Assembly: GCF_029269835.1 (NCBI RefSeq)
Contig: NZ_JARJBB010000005.1
Span: 62,001-126,000, forward strand
Direction of reading: 5' to 3'
Source: Streptomyces tropicalis
GTDB lineage: Bacteria > Actinomycetota > Actinomycetes > Streptomycetales > Streptomycetaceae
DNA: 64,000 bases
Each line of letters starts with the position of its first letter. The stretch's first letter is position 1. Shown one piece after another: positions 26,552 to 35,074 of this stretch. Below the pieces are notes generated by a model. The model saw nothing but the letters and a program-made list of their open reading frames with translations, was not told the origin of the DNA and did not search any database. A program made the position numbers and the translations under genes.

Positions 26552-27592
26552 TCAACCGACCGGTACGCCCGCCTCCAGGTAGTGGGCGGCGCCCCGTTCG
26601 CGGGCCCGCAGGGCCCAGCGCAGCCGCTCGTAGCGCACCGGGGGCAGCAGGTCCGCCGCCTCGTGCTCGGTGACGAAGCGGCAGTCGCGCAGTTCGGGCC
26701 CGGGCAGGAGCACGCCCGCGGCGGTCGCGGTGTCCAGCCGGCCGCCGTCGAACAGCAGCCGCAGGCCGCCGTATCCGGGCGGCGCCGGTGTCTCCCAGTC
26801 GACGACGAGCAGCCGGGGCGGCTCCGCCAGCCGTATCCCGGTCTCCTCGGCGACCTCGCGCATCCCGGCCCGCGCGGGTGCCTCGCCCGGCTCGACCACA
26901 CCGCCGGGGAACTCCCAGCCGGCCTTGTAGGTGGGGTCGACGAGCAGCACCCGGTCCTGCTCGTCGAAGAGGAGGACCCCGGAGGCGACGGTCTCCCCGG
27001 TCGGCTCGGGGGTCTGCACGATGTCGCAGACCGCCGCGGACCCGCTGCCCACGGCCCCGGCGATGCGGACGGCGGTCTCGTACGGGGTGAGGGCGCCGTT
27101 GTCGACGACGTGGGCGTCCGCGGTGAGCCAGGAGGCCAGGGCCGCGCGGTAGGGCTCGATGCGGTCGTAGGCCCACTGGCGCACCCGCAGTTCGCCGTCG
27201 GGAAGGTCCGGCGGGAGTTCGCGGCCTGCGATCCGCTCCCGCAGGATCGTTTCGGCCGGGGCGAGGAGCAGGTGCCGCACGGAAATGCGGCGGGCCGCGA
27301 GACCGCCGAACATCTCGTCGCGGTACTCCTGGCGCAGCAGGGTCATGGGGACGACGAGGGTTCCGCCCAGCTCGGCGAGCATGGCAGCCGCCGTGTCGAT
27401 CACCAGCCGCCGCCAGATCCGCAGGTCCTGGAAGTCGCCGGCCTCCGCGAGGTGCTTGGGCGGCAACAGGTGCGCGAGCGCGCCGCCGACCACCTCGGGG
27501 TCGAAGATCGTGCTGTTCGGGATCAGGTCGATCAGTTCCCGTGCGGTGGTGGTCTTCCCCGCACCGAACGCACCGTTGATCCAGACGATCAC
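26552..27592 (-). CDS. P-loop kinase-Nudix hydrolase fusion protein
   Basis: A 346-residue two-domain protein. Residues 1-170 form a P-loop kinase: Walker [10 protein letters not shown] at the very N-terminus, then [10 protein letters not shown] and a helical lid, resembling zeta-toxin/AAA_33 small-molecule kinases. Residues about 190-346 are a Nudix hydrolase with an exact Nudix box, [14 protein letters not shown] plus REVAEETGI. The kinase half would phosphorylate a small molecule or nucleotide; the Nudix half cleaves a nucleoside diphosphate derivative. Such fusions are known in actinobacteria but the substrate is not established. GTG 27592 has AGAGGGGG upstream. No partner gene is adjacent. 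Confidence 0.88.
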   Translation of the reverse strand: MIVWINGAFGAGKTTTARELIDLIPNSTIFDPEVVGGALAHLLPPKHLAEAGDFQDLRIWRRLVIDTAAAMLAELGGTLVVPMTLLRQEYRDEMFGGLAARRISVRHLLLAPAETILRERIAGRELPPDLPDGELRVRQWAYDRIEPYRAALASWLTADAHVVDNGALTPYETAVRIAGAVGSGSAAVCDIVQTPEPTGETVASGVLLFDEQDRVLLVDPTYKAGWEFPGGVVEPGEAPARAGMREVAEETGIRLAEPPRLLVVDWETPAPPGYGGLRLLFDGGRLDTATAAGVLLPGPELRDCRFVTEHEAADLLPPVRYERLRWALRARERGAAHYLEAGVPVG

Positions 27593-27679
27593 GGTTCCCC
27601 CTCTTCTGTTTGGCCCCCAGTGGCTTGCCCGCTCCACCCTGCCACGGAAACCGGCTCCCGTTGAGGGCGCCCGCACGAC

Positions 27680-27720
27680 GGTGCCGGCGCCCCCGCACCG
27701 TGGCGGGAAGCGCCGGCACC
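27680..27720 (-). terminator. 11-bp stem downstream of the small secreted protein gene
   Basis: GGTGCCGGCGC (27680-27690) and GCGCCGGCACC (27710-27720) are perfect complements with a 19-base loop that itself has weak pairing. It directly follows the stop of the small gene when read on the minus strand. Confidence 0.6.
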
Positions 27721-27738
27721 GGCCGCGGGCCGTGGCCC

Positions 27739-27933
27739 TCAGGCGCGGTTTCCCCTGGTGTCGTCGTCCGCGGCGACCGGGCTGTCGTGGCCGACCAGGT
27801 GGTCGACGGTCCCCACGGTGTCCTTCACGTCGGGATCGCCGAGCGGGTGGCCGGCGGCGTGGGAGGGGCTGACGGCGGCCACGACGAATCCGGTGGCCAG
27901 GGAGGCGAGGGCGAGCATGCTGCGCTTCTTCAT
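27739..27933 (-). CDS. Small secreted protein, 64 residues
   Basis: It begins [26 protein letters not shown], a classical Sec signal peptide with basic n-region, hydrophobic core and a SHA cleavage site near residue 26. The mature part is only about 38 residues, acidic, with [15 protein letters not shown] and no cysteine, so no disulfide or metal site is evident. Short secreted proteins of this sort are frequent in Streptomyces and have no assigned role. The gene has its own downstream hairpin. It lies 77 bases before the MFS gene, on the same strand and transcribed after it. The ribosome site is weak. Confidence 0.7.
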   Translation of the reverse strand: MKKRSMLALASLATGFVVAAVSPSHAAGHPLGDPDVKDTVGTVDHLVGHDSPVAADDDTRGNRA

Positions 27934-28010
27934 GACCGGTTCAACCGCCGGAACCGGGCCGTGGTCACGGCCGCGCACCCGACCGGCGCACGCGCCCCGG
28001 ATCCCGCAGG

Positions 28011-29267
28011 TCAGGAGCGGGTGCGGCGGCGGCCGAGCAGGACCACGACGCCCAGCAGGGCGAGCACCACCCCGGCGAACCAGGTCAGCGCCGCGGGCAC
28101 ACCGGTGAAGCGGGTCGCCAGGCCGAGCCCGACGGGCAGCAGGGCCAGTCCGAGGTACGACACCAGGAACAGTCCCGCCAGGGCCTCGCCGCGGCGCTCC
28201 GGGGCGGCCATCGCGGCGACGGACGCGACGGCGGACTTGAACAGCACCCCGGCGCCCGCACCGGCGCCGATCCCGGCGAGCAGCACCAGCGGCAGACTCG
28301 TGGTGTGCACGCCCACCGCGAGCAGCGTCACGCCGCAGGCCTGGGCGAGCAGTCCGGTGGTGCGGCGGGCGCGTTCCGTGAGCCGTCCCGAGAGGACCTG
28401 GGCGGTCGCGGCCGCGCCGAAGACCGCGCACACGACCACCCCGGCGAGCAGCCGCGAGGGATGGTGCAGGGTCACGTCGACGAACCCCGGGATGAGCGAG
28501 GTGAACAGGCCGAAGACGGCGAAGGAGGCGAATCCGGCCGCGGCCGCGGAGACGTAGCCGGCCCGGTCGCCGTGGTCGGCGCTCACCCTCTGCGGCCGGT
28601 ACCGCGGCCGGACCGCGGGCCTGACGACCGTCTCCGGGGTGAGCAGCACCGCGCCGATGCCGAGCAGCAGCAGGACGCCGAAGACGGCGTAGGGCAGGCG
28701 GAGCGGGGCGGCCAGGAACGCGGCGAGCGCCCCCGCGATCAGCGGCCCGAGTCCCAGACCGCCGATGTTGGCCGCGGTGGACACGATCTCGAAGCGCTGC
28801 GCGGAGGCGCCGGGCCGGTCCGCTGCGTGCAGCTCGTGCAGGTGGGCGGTGGCCGTCGCGGTGAGCATGCCGACGCCGAGACCGGTGACCAGCCGGGCCG
28901 CGACCAGCACGGGCAGGGCGGACGAGGCGAGGAAGAGGGCCGCGGCGGCGAGTTCGAGCAGCAGGGCCGCGACCAGGACGGTACGGCGTCCCAGCCAGTC
29001 CGAGACGTGCCCGGCGAGCAGCAGGCTGACCAGGACGCCGACCGCGTACACGGCGAAGACGATGGTGACGGTGAAGGTGGAGAAGCCGTCGTGCACCTGG
29101 TAGAGCGGGTACAGCGGGGTGGGAACGGTGGAGAAGGCCATGGCGGTGACGAACACGGCGGCGACCGTCCAGAAACCGGCCCCGTGGCGGAGCCTGCCGG
29201 GGGCCCGGTCGCCGGGCCCGGGGGCGGGGCCGGTGGGCGCGCGGCGCGTGCTCGGGTTCGTCGGCAT
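28011..29267 (-). CDS. MFS-family transporter (drug/sugar efflux type)
   Basis: A 418-residue inner-membrane protein with about 12 hydrophobic helices and the MFS motif A GHVSDWLGRRTVL between helices 2 and 3, a GLGVGMLTATATAHLHELH segment in helix 4, and a duplicated half. The N-terminal 30 residues are a proline-rich cytosolic tail. The motif pattern fits proton-driven efflux pumps of the DHA1 type, but specificity cannot be read. ATG 29267 is the likely start, and the 281-base stretch upstream has no gene. The regulator of this transporter is not evident. Confidence 0.87.
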   Translation of the reverse strand: MPTNPSTRRAPTGPAPGPGDRAPGRLRHGAGFWTVAAVFVTAMAFSTVPTPLYPLYQVHDGFSTFTVTIVFAVYAVGVLVSLLLAGHVSDWLGRRTVLVAALLLELAAAALFLASSALPVLVAARLVTGLGVGMLTATATAHLHELHAADRPGASAQRFEIVSTAANIGGLGLGPLIAGALAAFLAAPLRLPYAVFGVLLLLGIGAVLLTPETVVRPAVRPRYRPQRVSADHGDRAGYVSAAAAGFASFAVFGLFTSLIPGFVDVTLHHPSRLLAGVVVCAVFGAAATAQVLSGRLTERARRTTGLLAQACGVTLLAVGVHTTSLPLVLLAGIGAGAGAGVLFKSAVASVAAMAAPERRGEALAGLFLVSYLGLALLPVGLGLATRFTGVPAALTWFAGVVLALLGVVVLLGRRRTRS

Positions 29268-29548
29268 GGGGCGCTCCGTCCGCTGGCGTTTCCGCGTGGC
29301 TGCTTCACCGCGTACCCCGTGCAACCCCTCCGCCCCGCCACCGCTTCCCGCGGCACACCGCGGGGCGCGATCGGGCACCCCGGGCGCAGGGGTGCGGCCG
29401 GGCTCCCTCCACGGCGTCGGGGCGACCGGGAGCACGCCGACCCTGCGGCCGTCGGCCCGGCCGGCCGGCGAGCCGACCGGGCGCCACGCGGGGTGTCGGT
29501 CATGGCCGACGGGCGCAGCCTGCGCTCCCGCCCGGTCGCCGACCCACC

Positions 29549-30511
29549 TCAGACGCCCGCCGTCGCCGTCCCGGTGCGGTCGGCGTGGCCGGCGAGCGCG
29601 GCCGCGGCCGCGCCCACCAGGCCGGCGTCCGTGCCCATCCGGGCCGGCACCACGGTCAGCCGGCGCACGAAGGAGAGGGTGGCGTAGCGTTCCAGCGCCC
29701 TGCGCAGCGGGGTGAACAGGACGTCCCCGGCCTTCCCCACGCCCCCGCCGATCACCGCGATGTCGATCTCGACCAGGGTGGCGGTGGCGGCGACGCCGGC
29801 GGCCAGCGCCTGCGCGGCGCGCTCGAAGGACGCGACGGCGACCGGGTCCCCGGCACGGGCGGCGGCCGCGACCGCCGCGGCCGACGTCTCGCCGTCCGGC
29901 CCCGGCCGCCAGCCGTCGGCCAGGGCGCGGCGGGCGATGTTCGGGCCGCTGGCAATGCGCTCGACGCAGCCGCGCGAACCGCACGGGCACGGGTCGCCGT
30001 CCAGGTCGACACTGATGTGGCCGATGTGGCCCGCGTTGCCGGTCGGGCCGGGGTGCAGCCGCCCGTCGAGCACCAGGCCGCCGCCCACGCCGGTGGACAC
30101 GACCATGCACAGGGCGTTGTCGTGGCCGCGGGCGGCACCCTGCCAGTGTTCCGCGGCGGTGATCGCCACGCCGTCGCCGATCAGCTCGACGGGCAGCCCG
30201 CCGACCGCGTCCCGGGCGCGCTCGACCAGCGGATAACCGCGCCACCCCGGCACGTTCACCGGGCTCACCGTGCCGGCGGAGGCGTCCACCGGCCCGGCAC
30301 TGCCGATACCGAGGGCCGCGACCCCTCCCCACAGCGGCGCCGCGGTCAGCTCGCCGAGCACCTGGTCCACCGCCGCCATCACGGTGTCGCCGTCCTCCCG
30401 CGCGGGCGTCGCGCGCTGCGCGCGCACCAGGATGCCTCCGTCGCCGTCCACCAGGGCACCGGCGATCTTGGTGCCACCGATGTCGAGCGCGGCCACGAGG
30501 TCGGTGTGCAT
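29549..30511 (-). CDS. ROK-family sugar kinase (glucokinase-like)
   Basis: A 320-residue cytosolic kinase with the full ROK set: phosphate-1 motif AALDIGGTKIAGALVD at the N-terminus, Asp in ELIGDGVAITAA, the STGVGGGLVLDGRLHPG sugar-binding segment, GHIGHISVDLDGDPCPCGSRGCVE with the zinc CxCGxxGCxE motif, and IAVIGGGVGKAG. It lacks a DNA-binding domain, so it is an enzyme, phosphorylating glucose or an N-acetyl-hexosamine. It is divergent from a LacI gene with a perfect palindromic operator between them, which suggests induction by the same sugar. No permease or glycosidase is present in the cluster. Confidence 0.9.
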   Translation of the reverse strand: MHTDLVAALDIGGTKIAGALVDGDGGILVRAQRATPAREDGDTVMAAVDQVLGELTAAPLWGGVAALGIGSAGPVDASAGTVSPVNVPGWRGYPLVERARDAVGGLPVELIGDGVAITAAEHWQGAARGHDNALCMVVSTGVGGGLVLDGRLHPGPTGNAGHIGHISVDLDGDPCPCGSRGCVERIASGPNIARRALADGWRPGPDGETSAAAVAAAARAGDPVAVASFERAAQALAAGVAATATLVEIDIAVIGGGVGKAGDVLFTPLRRALERYATLSFVRRLTVVPARMGTDAGLVGAAAAALAGHADRTGTATAGV

Positions 30512-30617
30512 AAGAGTCGGATCTCCCCGTCAACCGTGAGAAAGCAGGAGCGAGTACGGCCCGGCCGCGCGGTGGAGCGCGGGCCGGGGATGGCGGTGGA
30601 CAGTCTCTCGCGCTCAT

Positions 30618-30629
30618 GACAACGTTGTC
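30618..30629. promoter_or_regulatory. Perfect LacI-type operator GACAACGTTGTC
   Basis: A 12-base perfect palindrome, GACAACGTTGTC, with the central CG step required by LacI/GalR proteins. It sits between the divergent ROK kinase (start 30511) and the LacI gene, and a TATGCT box lies at 30637-30642. It is the probable binding site of the adjacent LacI regulator on both promoters. Confidence 0.75.
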
Positions 30630-30712
30630 CAGGCTCTATGCTCGACGCCACATCCTCATACCACCCCATGGACCGACGCATCCCCGTGGACGACAGGACA
30701 GGACGCCGCCCC

Positions 30713-31762
30713 GTGCCCGAGACCGCCCGTCGAGCAGATCGCCTCTCCGGAAGCCGCTACGGCAACCGTCCGACGATGAAGGACGTGGCGGCCCGCGCCG
30801 GTGTCGGCCTCAAGACCGTCTCCCGGGTGGTCAACAGCGAGCCGGGCGTCACCCCGGACACCGAGCGGCGGGTCCAGGAGGCCATCGACGCGCTGGGCTT
30901 CCGGCGCAACGACAGCGCCCGGGTGCTGCGCAAGGGCCGCACGGCGAGCATCGGCCTGGTGCTGGAGGACCTCGCCGACCCCTTCTACGGGCCGTTGAGC
31001 CGCGCGGTGGAGGAGGTGGCCCGTGCACACGGCGCCCTGCTCATCAACGGCTCCAGCGCCGAGGACCCCGACCGCGAGCAGGAGTTGGCGCTGGCCTTGT
31101 GCGCCCGCCGGGTGGACGGGCTGGTCGTCATCCCCGCGGGAGACGACCACCGGTATCTGGAGCCGGAGATGAAGGCGGGCGTGGCGACCGTCTTCGTGGA
31201 CCGTCCGGCCGGGCGGATCGACGCCGACGTGGTGCTGTCGGACAACCTCGGAGGTGCCCGGGACGGGGTCGCCCACCTGATCGCCCACGGCCACCGCCGG
31301 ATCGGCTTCATCGGCGACATGCCGCGCATCCACACCGCGGCCGAGCGCCTGCGCGGCTACCGGGCGGCGATGCAGGACGCGGGGATAGCCGTCGAGGACG
31401 CGTGGATGTCGCTCGGGGTCACGGTCCCGGAGCGGGTGCGCCGGGCCGCCGAGGGCATGCTCGCCGGACCGTCCCCGGTCACCGCGATCTTCACGGGCAA
31501 CAACCGGGTGACGGTCACCGTGGTCCGGGTGCTGGCCGAGCACCGGAGGCCGGTGGCGCTCGTCGGCTTCGACGACATCGAGCTGGCGGACCTGCTGCAG
31601 CCGGGCGTCACCGTCGTCGCGCAGGACGCGGCCGCCCTCGGCCGGACCGCCGCCGAGCGACTGTTCCGCCGGCTGGACGGCCCCTCGCCGGCCCCGGAGC
31701 GGATCGAGCTGCCCACCCGCCTGATCACTCGCGGCTCGGGCGAGCTGCCGCCGGCGGACTGA
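30713..31762 (+). CDS. LacI-family transcriptional regulator
   Basis: About 349 residues. The N-terminal helix-turn-helix is PTMKDVAARAGVGLKTVSRVVN (about residues 20-42), followed by the hinge SARVLRKGR and a periplasmic-binding-protein-like sensor with FVDRPAGRIDADVVLSDN, GHRRIGFIGD and VALVGFDDIELADLLQPGVT. It senses a sugar and represses target operons. Start choice is uncertain. GTG 30713 is taken because it follows AGGACAG and leaves a usual-length arm. ATG 30668 or ATG 30638 would be possible, but the latter starts only nine bases after the operator. It probably controls itself and the ROK kinase. A downstream gene follows after six bases. Confidence 0.88.
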   Translation: MPETARRADRLSGSRYGNRPTMKDVAARAGVGLKTVSRVVNSEPGVTPDTERRVQEAIDALGFRRNDSARVLRKGRTASIGLVLEDLADPFYGPLSRAVEEVARAHGALLINGSSAEDPDREQELALALCARRVDGLVVIPAGDDHRYLEPEMKAGVATVFVDRPAGRIDADVVLSDNLGGARDGVAHLIAHGHRRIGFIGDMPRIHTAAERLRGYRAAMQDAGIAVEDAWMSLGVTVPERVRRAAEGMLAGPSPVTAIFTGNNRVTVTVVRVLAEHRRPVALVGFDDIELADLLQPGVTVVAQDAAALGRTAAERLFRRLDGPSPAPERIELPTRLITRGSGELPPAD

Positions 31763-31768
31763 GACGCC

Positions 31769-32548
31769 GTGGCGGACCCCAAGCACCCGCCGGCCGGATC
31801 CCGCCGGGACGGCCGCACTCTGGAGGAGCTCGGCCTGGCCGAGGCGCCGCGCGAGCATCCCCTGCTGTATCCGGGGGTCTGGCCCGAGGAGTCGGGCGTC
31901 CTCGTCGGGGACCGGATGCTGCCCCTCGGCGACTTCCCCCTGGCGGGCCGCCATCCCCTGCTCGCCGTCGGCTCCAACGGCTGCCCCGGCCAACTGCGCC
32001 ACAAGCTGGCCGAGTCGGGGATCGCCGCGCCCCTCCCGATGGTCAGGTCCCGGGTCACCGGTGTCGACGTCGGGGTGTCGGCCCACGTGAGCCGGATGGG
32101 CTACGTGTCGGCGTCGCCGTTCCGCGCTCCCACGACCGTACGCGAGCTGTTCGTGCTGTGGCTCGACGCGCGGCAGCTGGCCGCCGTCGACGCGAGCGAG
32201 GGCGTACCGGTCCCGACGGGCAACTACGAGCGGGTCTGGCTGCCCGGGTCCGACGTGCGCGTGGAACCGGAGGGCGGCCGTGCGCTGTCGGGCGTGTCCG
32301 TCTACGTGAACCGGCACGGGGTCCTGCACTCCGGCTCCGGTGCCCCGCGCCGGCACCCGGGCGAGCGGGCACTGCTCACCGAACTGCTGGTGGAGTCCTC
32401 CCGGATGCGGGACCTGTTCGGCGACACCCCGGAGACCTTCTGCGCCCGGGCCCGGGCCGACCTGCGTCTGTGCGCCCGGGGCACGCGGCTGTTCCGCGAG
32501 GAGGAGAGGGTGACCGCGTCGGGCCTGGAAGGCTACGCGCGCCGGTAG
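31769..32548 (+). CDS. Unknown protein with a GGCT-like GSN motif
   Basis: A 259-residue soluble protein I do not recognise. Near residue 68 it has LLAVGSNGCPGQLRHKLA, which resembles the (Y)GSN phosphate/carboxylate loop of gamma-glutamylcyclotransferase-like proteins. A long strand-rich section follows, with GYVSASPFRAPTTVRELFVLWLD. The match is suggestive, not proof. GTG 31769 begins six bases after the LacI stop, so it is co-transcribed with the regulator and may take part in the same sugar response, or simply be a passenger. It ends 14 bases before a convergent aldolase gene. Confidence 0.6.
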   Translation: MADPKHPPAGSRRDGRTLEELGLAEAPREHPLLYPGVWPEESGVLVGDRMLPLGDFPLAGRHPLLAVGSNGCPGQLRHKLAESGIAAPLPMVRSRVTGVDVGVSAHVSRMGYVSASPFRAPTTVRELFVLWLDARQLAAVDASEGVPVPTGNYERVWLPGSDVRVEPEGGRALSGVSVYVNRHGVLHSGSGAPRRHPGERALLTELLVESSRMRDLFGDTPETFCARARADLRLCARGTRLFREEERVTASGLEGYARR

Positions 32549-32562
32549 AGGACGCCTCCGGG

Positions 32563-33861
32563 TCAGCCGGACGAGGCCGTGAGGTCGCCCCGGCGGGGTA
32601 CGGCGAAGCTCTCCAGGTCGGCGCGGGTCAGGCCGGTGAGCCGGGCGACCTCGCCGGTGTCGAGGGCGCCGCAGTCCAGGCCCCGCAGCAGGTAGCCGCT
32701 GAGGGCCTTGGCGGTGGCGGGCTCGTCCATGACGTCGCCGCCGGCGCGGTTCGCGTAGCGGGCGAGTCGGGCGGACGCCTGCGCGAAGCCCTCGCGGTAG
32801 AAGGCGAAGACCGCCGCGTACCGGGTGGGAAGGTGGCCGGGGTGCATGTCCCAGCCCTGGTAGTAGGCGCGGGCCAGTGCGCGCCGGGTCAGGCCGTAGT
32901 GCAGCCGCCAGGCCGCGTGGACCTGTGCGGCCGGGCCGACCGGCAGCACGTTGGTGGAGCCGTCGCAGACCCGGACGCCGGTGCCGGCCGCGGCGACCTG
33001 CATGACGGCCTTGGCGTGATCGGCGGCGGGGTGGTCGCTCGCCTGGTGGGCGGCGGAGACGCCGAGACAGGCGCTGTAGTCGAAGGTGCCGTAGTGCAGC
33101 CCGGTGGCCCGGCCCTCGGCGGCCTGGATCATGCGGGCGACCGTGGCGGTGCCGTCGGCGGCGAGGATGGCCTGGCTGGTCTCGATCTGGATCTCGAACC
33201 CGAGCCGCCCGGGCCTCAGTCCGTGGGTCCGCTCGAAGGCCTCCAGGAGCCGGGCCATGGCCGTGACCTGCTCGGCGTACGTGACCTTCGGCAGTGTCAG
33301 GACCAGCCCGTCGGGCAGGCCGCCCGACGCGAGCAGGCCGGTGAGGAAGACGTCCAGGGTGCGGATGCCCCGGGCGCGGACGGGGGCCTCCATGCACTTC
33401 ATGCGGATGCCGCTGTACGGGGGCGCCGTGCCCCGGGCGGACGCCTCGGCGAGCAGCCGGGCGGCGCGGGCCGCCGCCTGGTCCTCCTCGTCGTCGGGGC
33501 GCGGGCCGTAGCCGTCCTCGAAGTCGACGCGCAGGTCCTCCACCGGTTCACGTTCCAGCTTGGCGCGGACGCGTGCGTAGACGGGTTCGGCGAGGTCGTC
33601 GGCGAGACCGAGGACGGCGGCGAAGGAGGCGGCGTCGGGGGCGTGCGCGTCGAGCGCGTCGAGCGCGCGGTCGCCCCAGGAGCGGACGGTGTCGGCGGCG
33701 AAGGCGTCGCCGGGGACGTAGACGGTGTGGACGGGCTGGCGGGTACCGGGGTCGCCCGGGTAGAGGCGCTCCAGCTCGGCGTCGACCGGCGCGAGGGAGG
33801 CGCCGATCTCCTCGCCGACGGCGTCCGCGAGGCTGGTCGCCACCTTCTCGTGCTGCCCCAT
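32563..33861 (-). CDS. HpcH/HpaI-like aldolase of the DUF6986 type
   Basis: A 432-residue protein with an aldolase/citrate-lyase TIM-barrel pattern: RVDFEDGYG near residue 113, PKVTYAEQVTAM, the metal-binding FEIQIETSQAIL, and LHYGTFDYSACLGVSAAHQA with DGSTNVLPVG. Such enzymes use a divalent metal to cleave or form C-C bonds next to a carboxylate, often on pyruvate or acetyl-CoA adducts. The substrate is unknown. I recall this family as DUF6986 in Streptomyces; the assignment is from memory. The promoter region carries tandem TTCCG-N5-CGGAA-like dyads, of the type bound by IclR-family regulators, and no IclR gene is in view. Confidence 0.75.
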   Translation of the reverse strand: MGQHEKVATSLADAVGEEIGASLAPVDAELERLYPGDPGTRQPVHTVYVPGDAFAADTVRSWGDRALDALDAHAPDAASFAAVLGLADDLAEPVYARVRAKLEREPVEDLRVDFEDGYGPRPDDEEDQAAARAARLLAEASARGTAPPYSGIRMKCMEAPVRARGIRTLDVFLTGLLASGGLPDGLVLTLPKVTYAEQVTAMARLLEAFERTHGLRPGRLGFEIQIETSQAILAADGTATVARMIQAAEGRATGLHYGTFDYSACLGVSAAHQASDHPAADHAKAVMQVAAAGTGVRVCDGSTNVLPVGPAAQVHAAWRLHYGLTRRALARAYYQGWDMHPGHLPTRYAAVFAFYREGFAQASARLARYANRAGGDVMDEPATAKALSGYLLRGLDCGALDTGEVARLTGLTRADLESFAVPRRGDLTASSG

Positions 33862-33877
33862 CCCACACCCTCCTGCT

Positions 33878-33912
33878 TTCCGCTGTACGGAATCAACAAT
33901 CCGTTGAACGAA
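33878..33912 (-). promoter_or_regulatory. Tandem TTCCG-N5-CGGAA dyads upstream of the aldolase gene
   Basis: TTCCG-CTGTA-CGGAA at 33878-33892 is a perfect 15-base dyad. A degenerate second copy, ATCCG-TTGAA-CGAAG, starts at 33899, 21 bases (two helical turns) further on. ACGGA/TCCGT also forms a 5-8-5 repeat across both. Similar dyads are bound by IclR-family proteins. The site is 17-50 bases upstream of the aldolase start. Confidence 0.6.
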
Positions 33913-33970
33913 GCTATCGGTGGATCTTCCCGCGGGTCAACACCCCGGGGCGGGAGCCGGAACGGGACAC

Positions 33971-34011
33971 GCCGAGGCCCCCGCGACCACGGGGGTCGCG
34001 GGGGCCTCGGC
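33971..34011 (-). terminator. Strong terminator of etfBA
   Basis: An 18-base perfect stem (33971-33988 with 33994-34011) and a five-base loop, ACGGG, placed 23 bases past the etfA stop on the minus strand. It is the strongest hairpin in this part of the window. Confidence 0.8.
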
Positions 34012-34033
34012 CGGTCCGGGCAGCCGGGGACCG

Positions 34034-34996
34034 TCAGCCCTTGCGGGTCTTGACCTCGTCGGTCAGCTGCGGGACGACGTCGAAGAGGTCGCCGACGACG
34101 CCGTAGTCGACCAGGTCGAAGATCGGGGCCTCGGGGTCCTTGTTGACGGCCACGATGGTCTTCGAGGTCTGCATGCCGGCCCGGTGCTGGATGGCGCCGG
34201 AGATGCCGTTGGCGATGTACAGCTGCGGCGAGACCGACTTGCCGGTCTGGCCGACCTGGTTGGTGTGCGGGTACCAGCCGGCGTCCACCGCGGCACGCGA
34301 GGCACCGACGGCCGCGCCGAGGGAGTCGGCGAGCGCCTCGATGATCGAGAAGTTGTCCGCGCCGTTCACACCGCGGCCGCCGGAGACCACGATCGCGGCC
34401 TCGGTCAGCTCCGGGCGGCCCGTGGACTCGCGCGGGGTGCGGCCGGTGACCTTGGTGCCGGTGGCCTGGTCCGAGAAGGTCACGGCGAGCGCCTCGACGG
34501 CACCGGCGGCCGGGGCGGCCTCGACGGCGGCCGAGTTCGGCTTGACCGTGATGACCGGGGTGCCCTTGGAGACACGGGACTTGGTGGTGTAGGACGCGGC
34601 GAACGCCGACTGGGTGGCCACCGGGCCCTCGTCGCCGGCCTCCAGGTCGACGGCGTCGGTGATGATGCCGGAGCCGATGCGCAGCGCCAGACGGGCCGCG
34701 ATCTCCTTGCCCTCGGCGGAGGACGGGACCAGCACGGCGGCCGGGGAGACGGCCTCGACGGCGGCCTGCAGCGCGTCGACCTTCGGCACGACCAGGTAGT
34801 CGGCGTACTCGGCGGCCTCGTGCGTGAGGACCTTCACCGCACCGTGCTCGGCGAGGGTGGCGGCGGTGTCGCCGGCGCCGTTGCCCAGCGCGACCGCGAC
34901 GGGCTCGCCGACGCGGCGGGCCAGGGTCAGCAGCTCCAGGGTGGGCTTGCGGACGGCGCCGTCCACGTGGTCGACGTAGACGAGAACTTCAGCCAT
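34034..34996 (-). CDS. etfA: Electron transfer flavoprotein subunit alpha
   Basis: A 320-residue FAD-carrying subunit. The C-terminal FAD-binding domain has the ETF-alpha signature [29 protein letters not shown] and the [15 protein letters not shown] segment; the N-terminal domain (1-180) packs against EtfB. With EtfB it accepts electrons from acyl-CoA dehydrogenases and passes them to a quinone oxidoreductase. The GGAGAA ribosome site supports ATG 34996. It follows etfB by 78 bases in a two-gene operon that ends in a strong hairpin. Confidence 0.97.
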   Translation of the reverse strand: MAEVLVYVDHVDGAVRKPTLELLTLARRVGEPVAVALGNGAGDTAATLAEHGAVKVLTHEAAEYADYLVVPKVDALQAAVEAVSPAAVLVPSSAEGKEIAARLALRIGSGIITDAVDLEAGDEGPVATQSAFAASYTTKSRVSKGTPVITVKPNSAAVEAAPAAGAVEALAVTFSDQATGTKVTGRTPRESTGRPELTEAAIVVSGGRGVNGADNFSIIEALADSLGAAVGASRAAVDAGWYPHTNQVGQTGKSVSPQLYIANGISGAIQHRAGMQTSKTIVAVNKDPEAPIFDLVDYGVVGDLFDVVPQLTDEVKTRKG

Positions 34997-35074
34997 GGGA
35001 ATGGTTCTCCTAGCGGAATTGCGAAGTCTTGAGGGGCGGTCGGGTGCGCGGGGGCCCGATCGGGCCCGCGGCCC

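Noticed and set aside
30616..34053. A 1145-codon plus-strand open frame across the LacI and aldolase region
   Set aside because: Composition is low-complexity, it conflicts with three supported genes on both strands, and no domain is visible.
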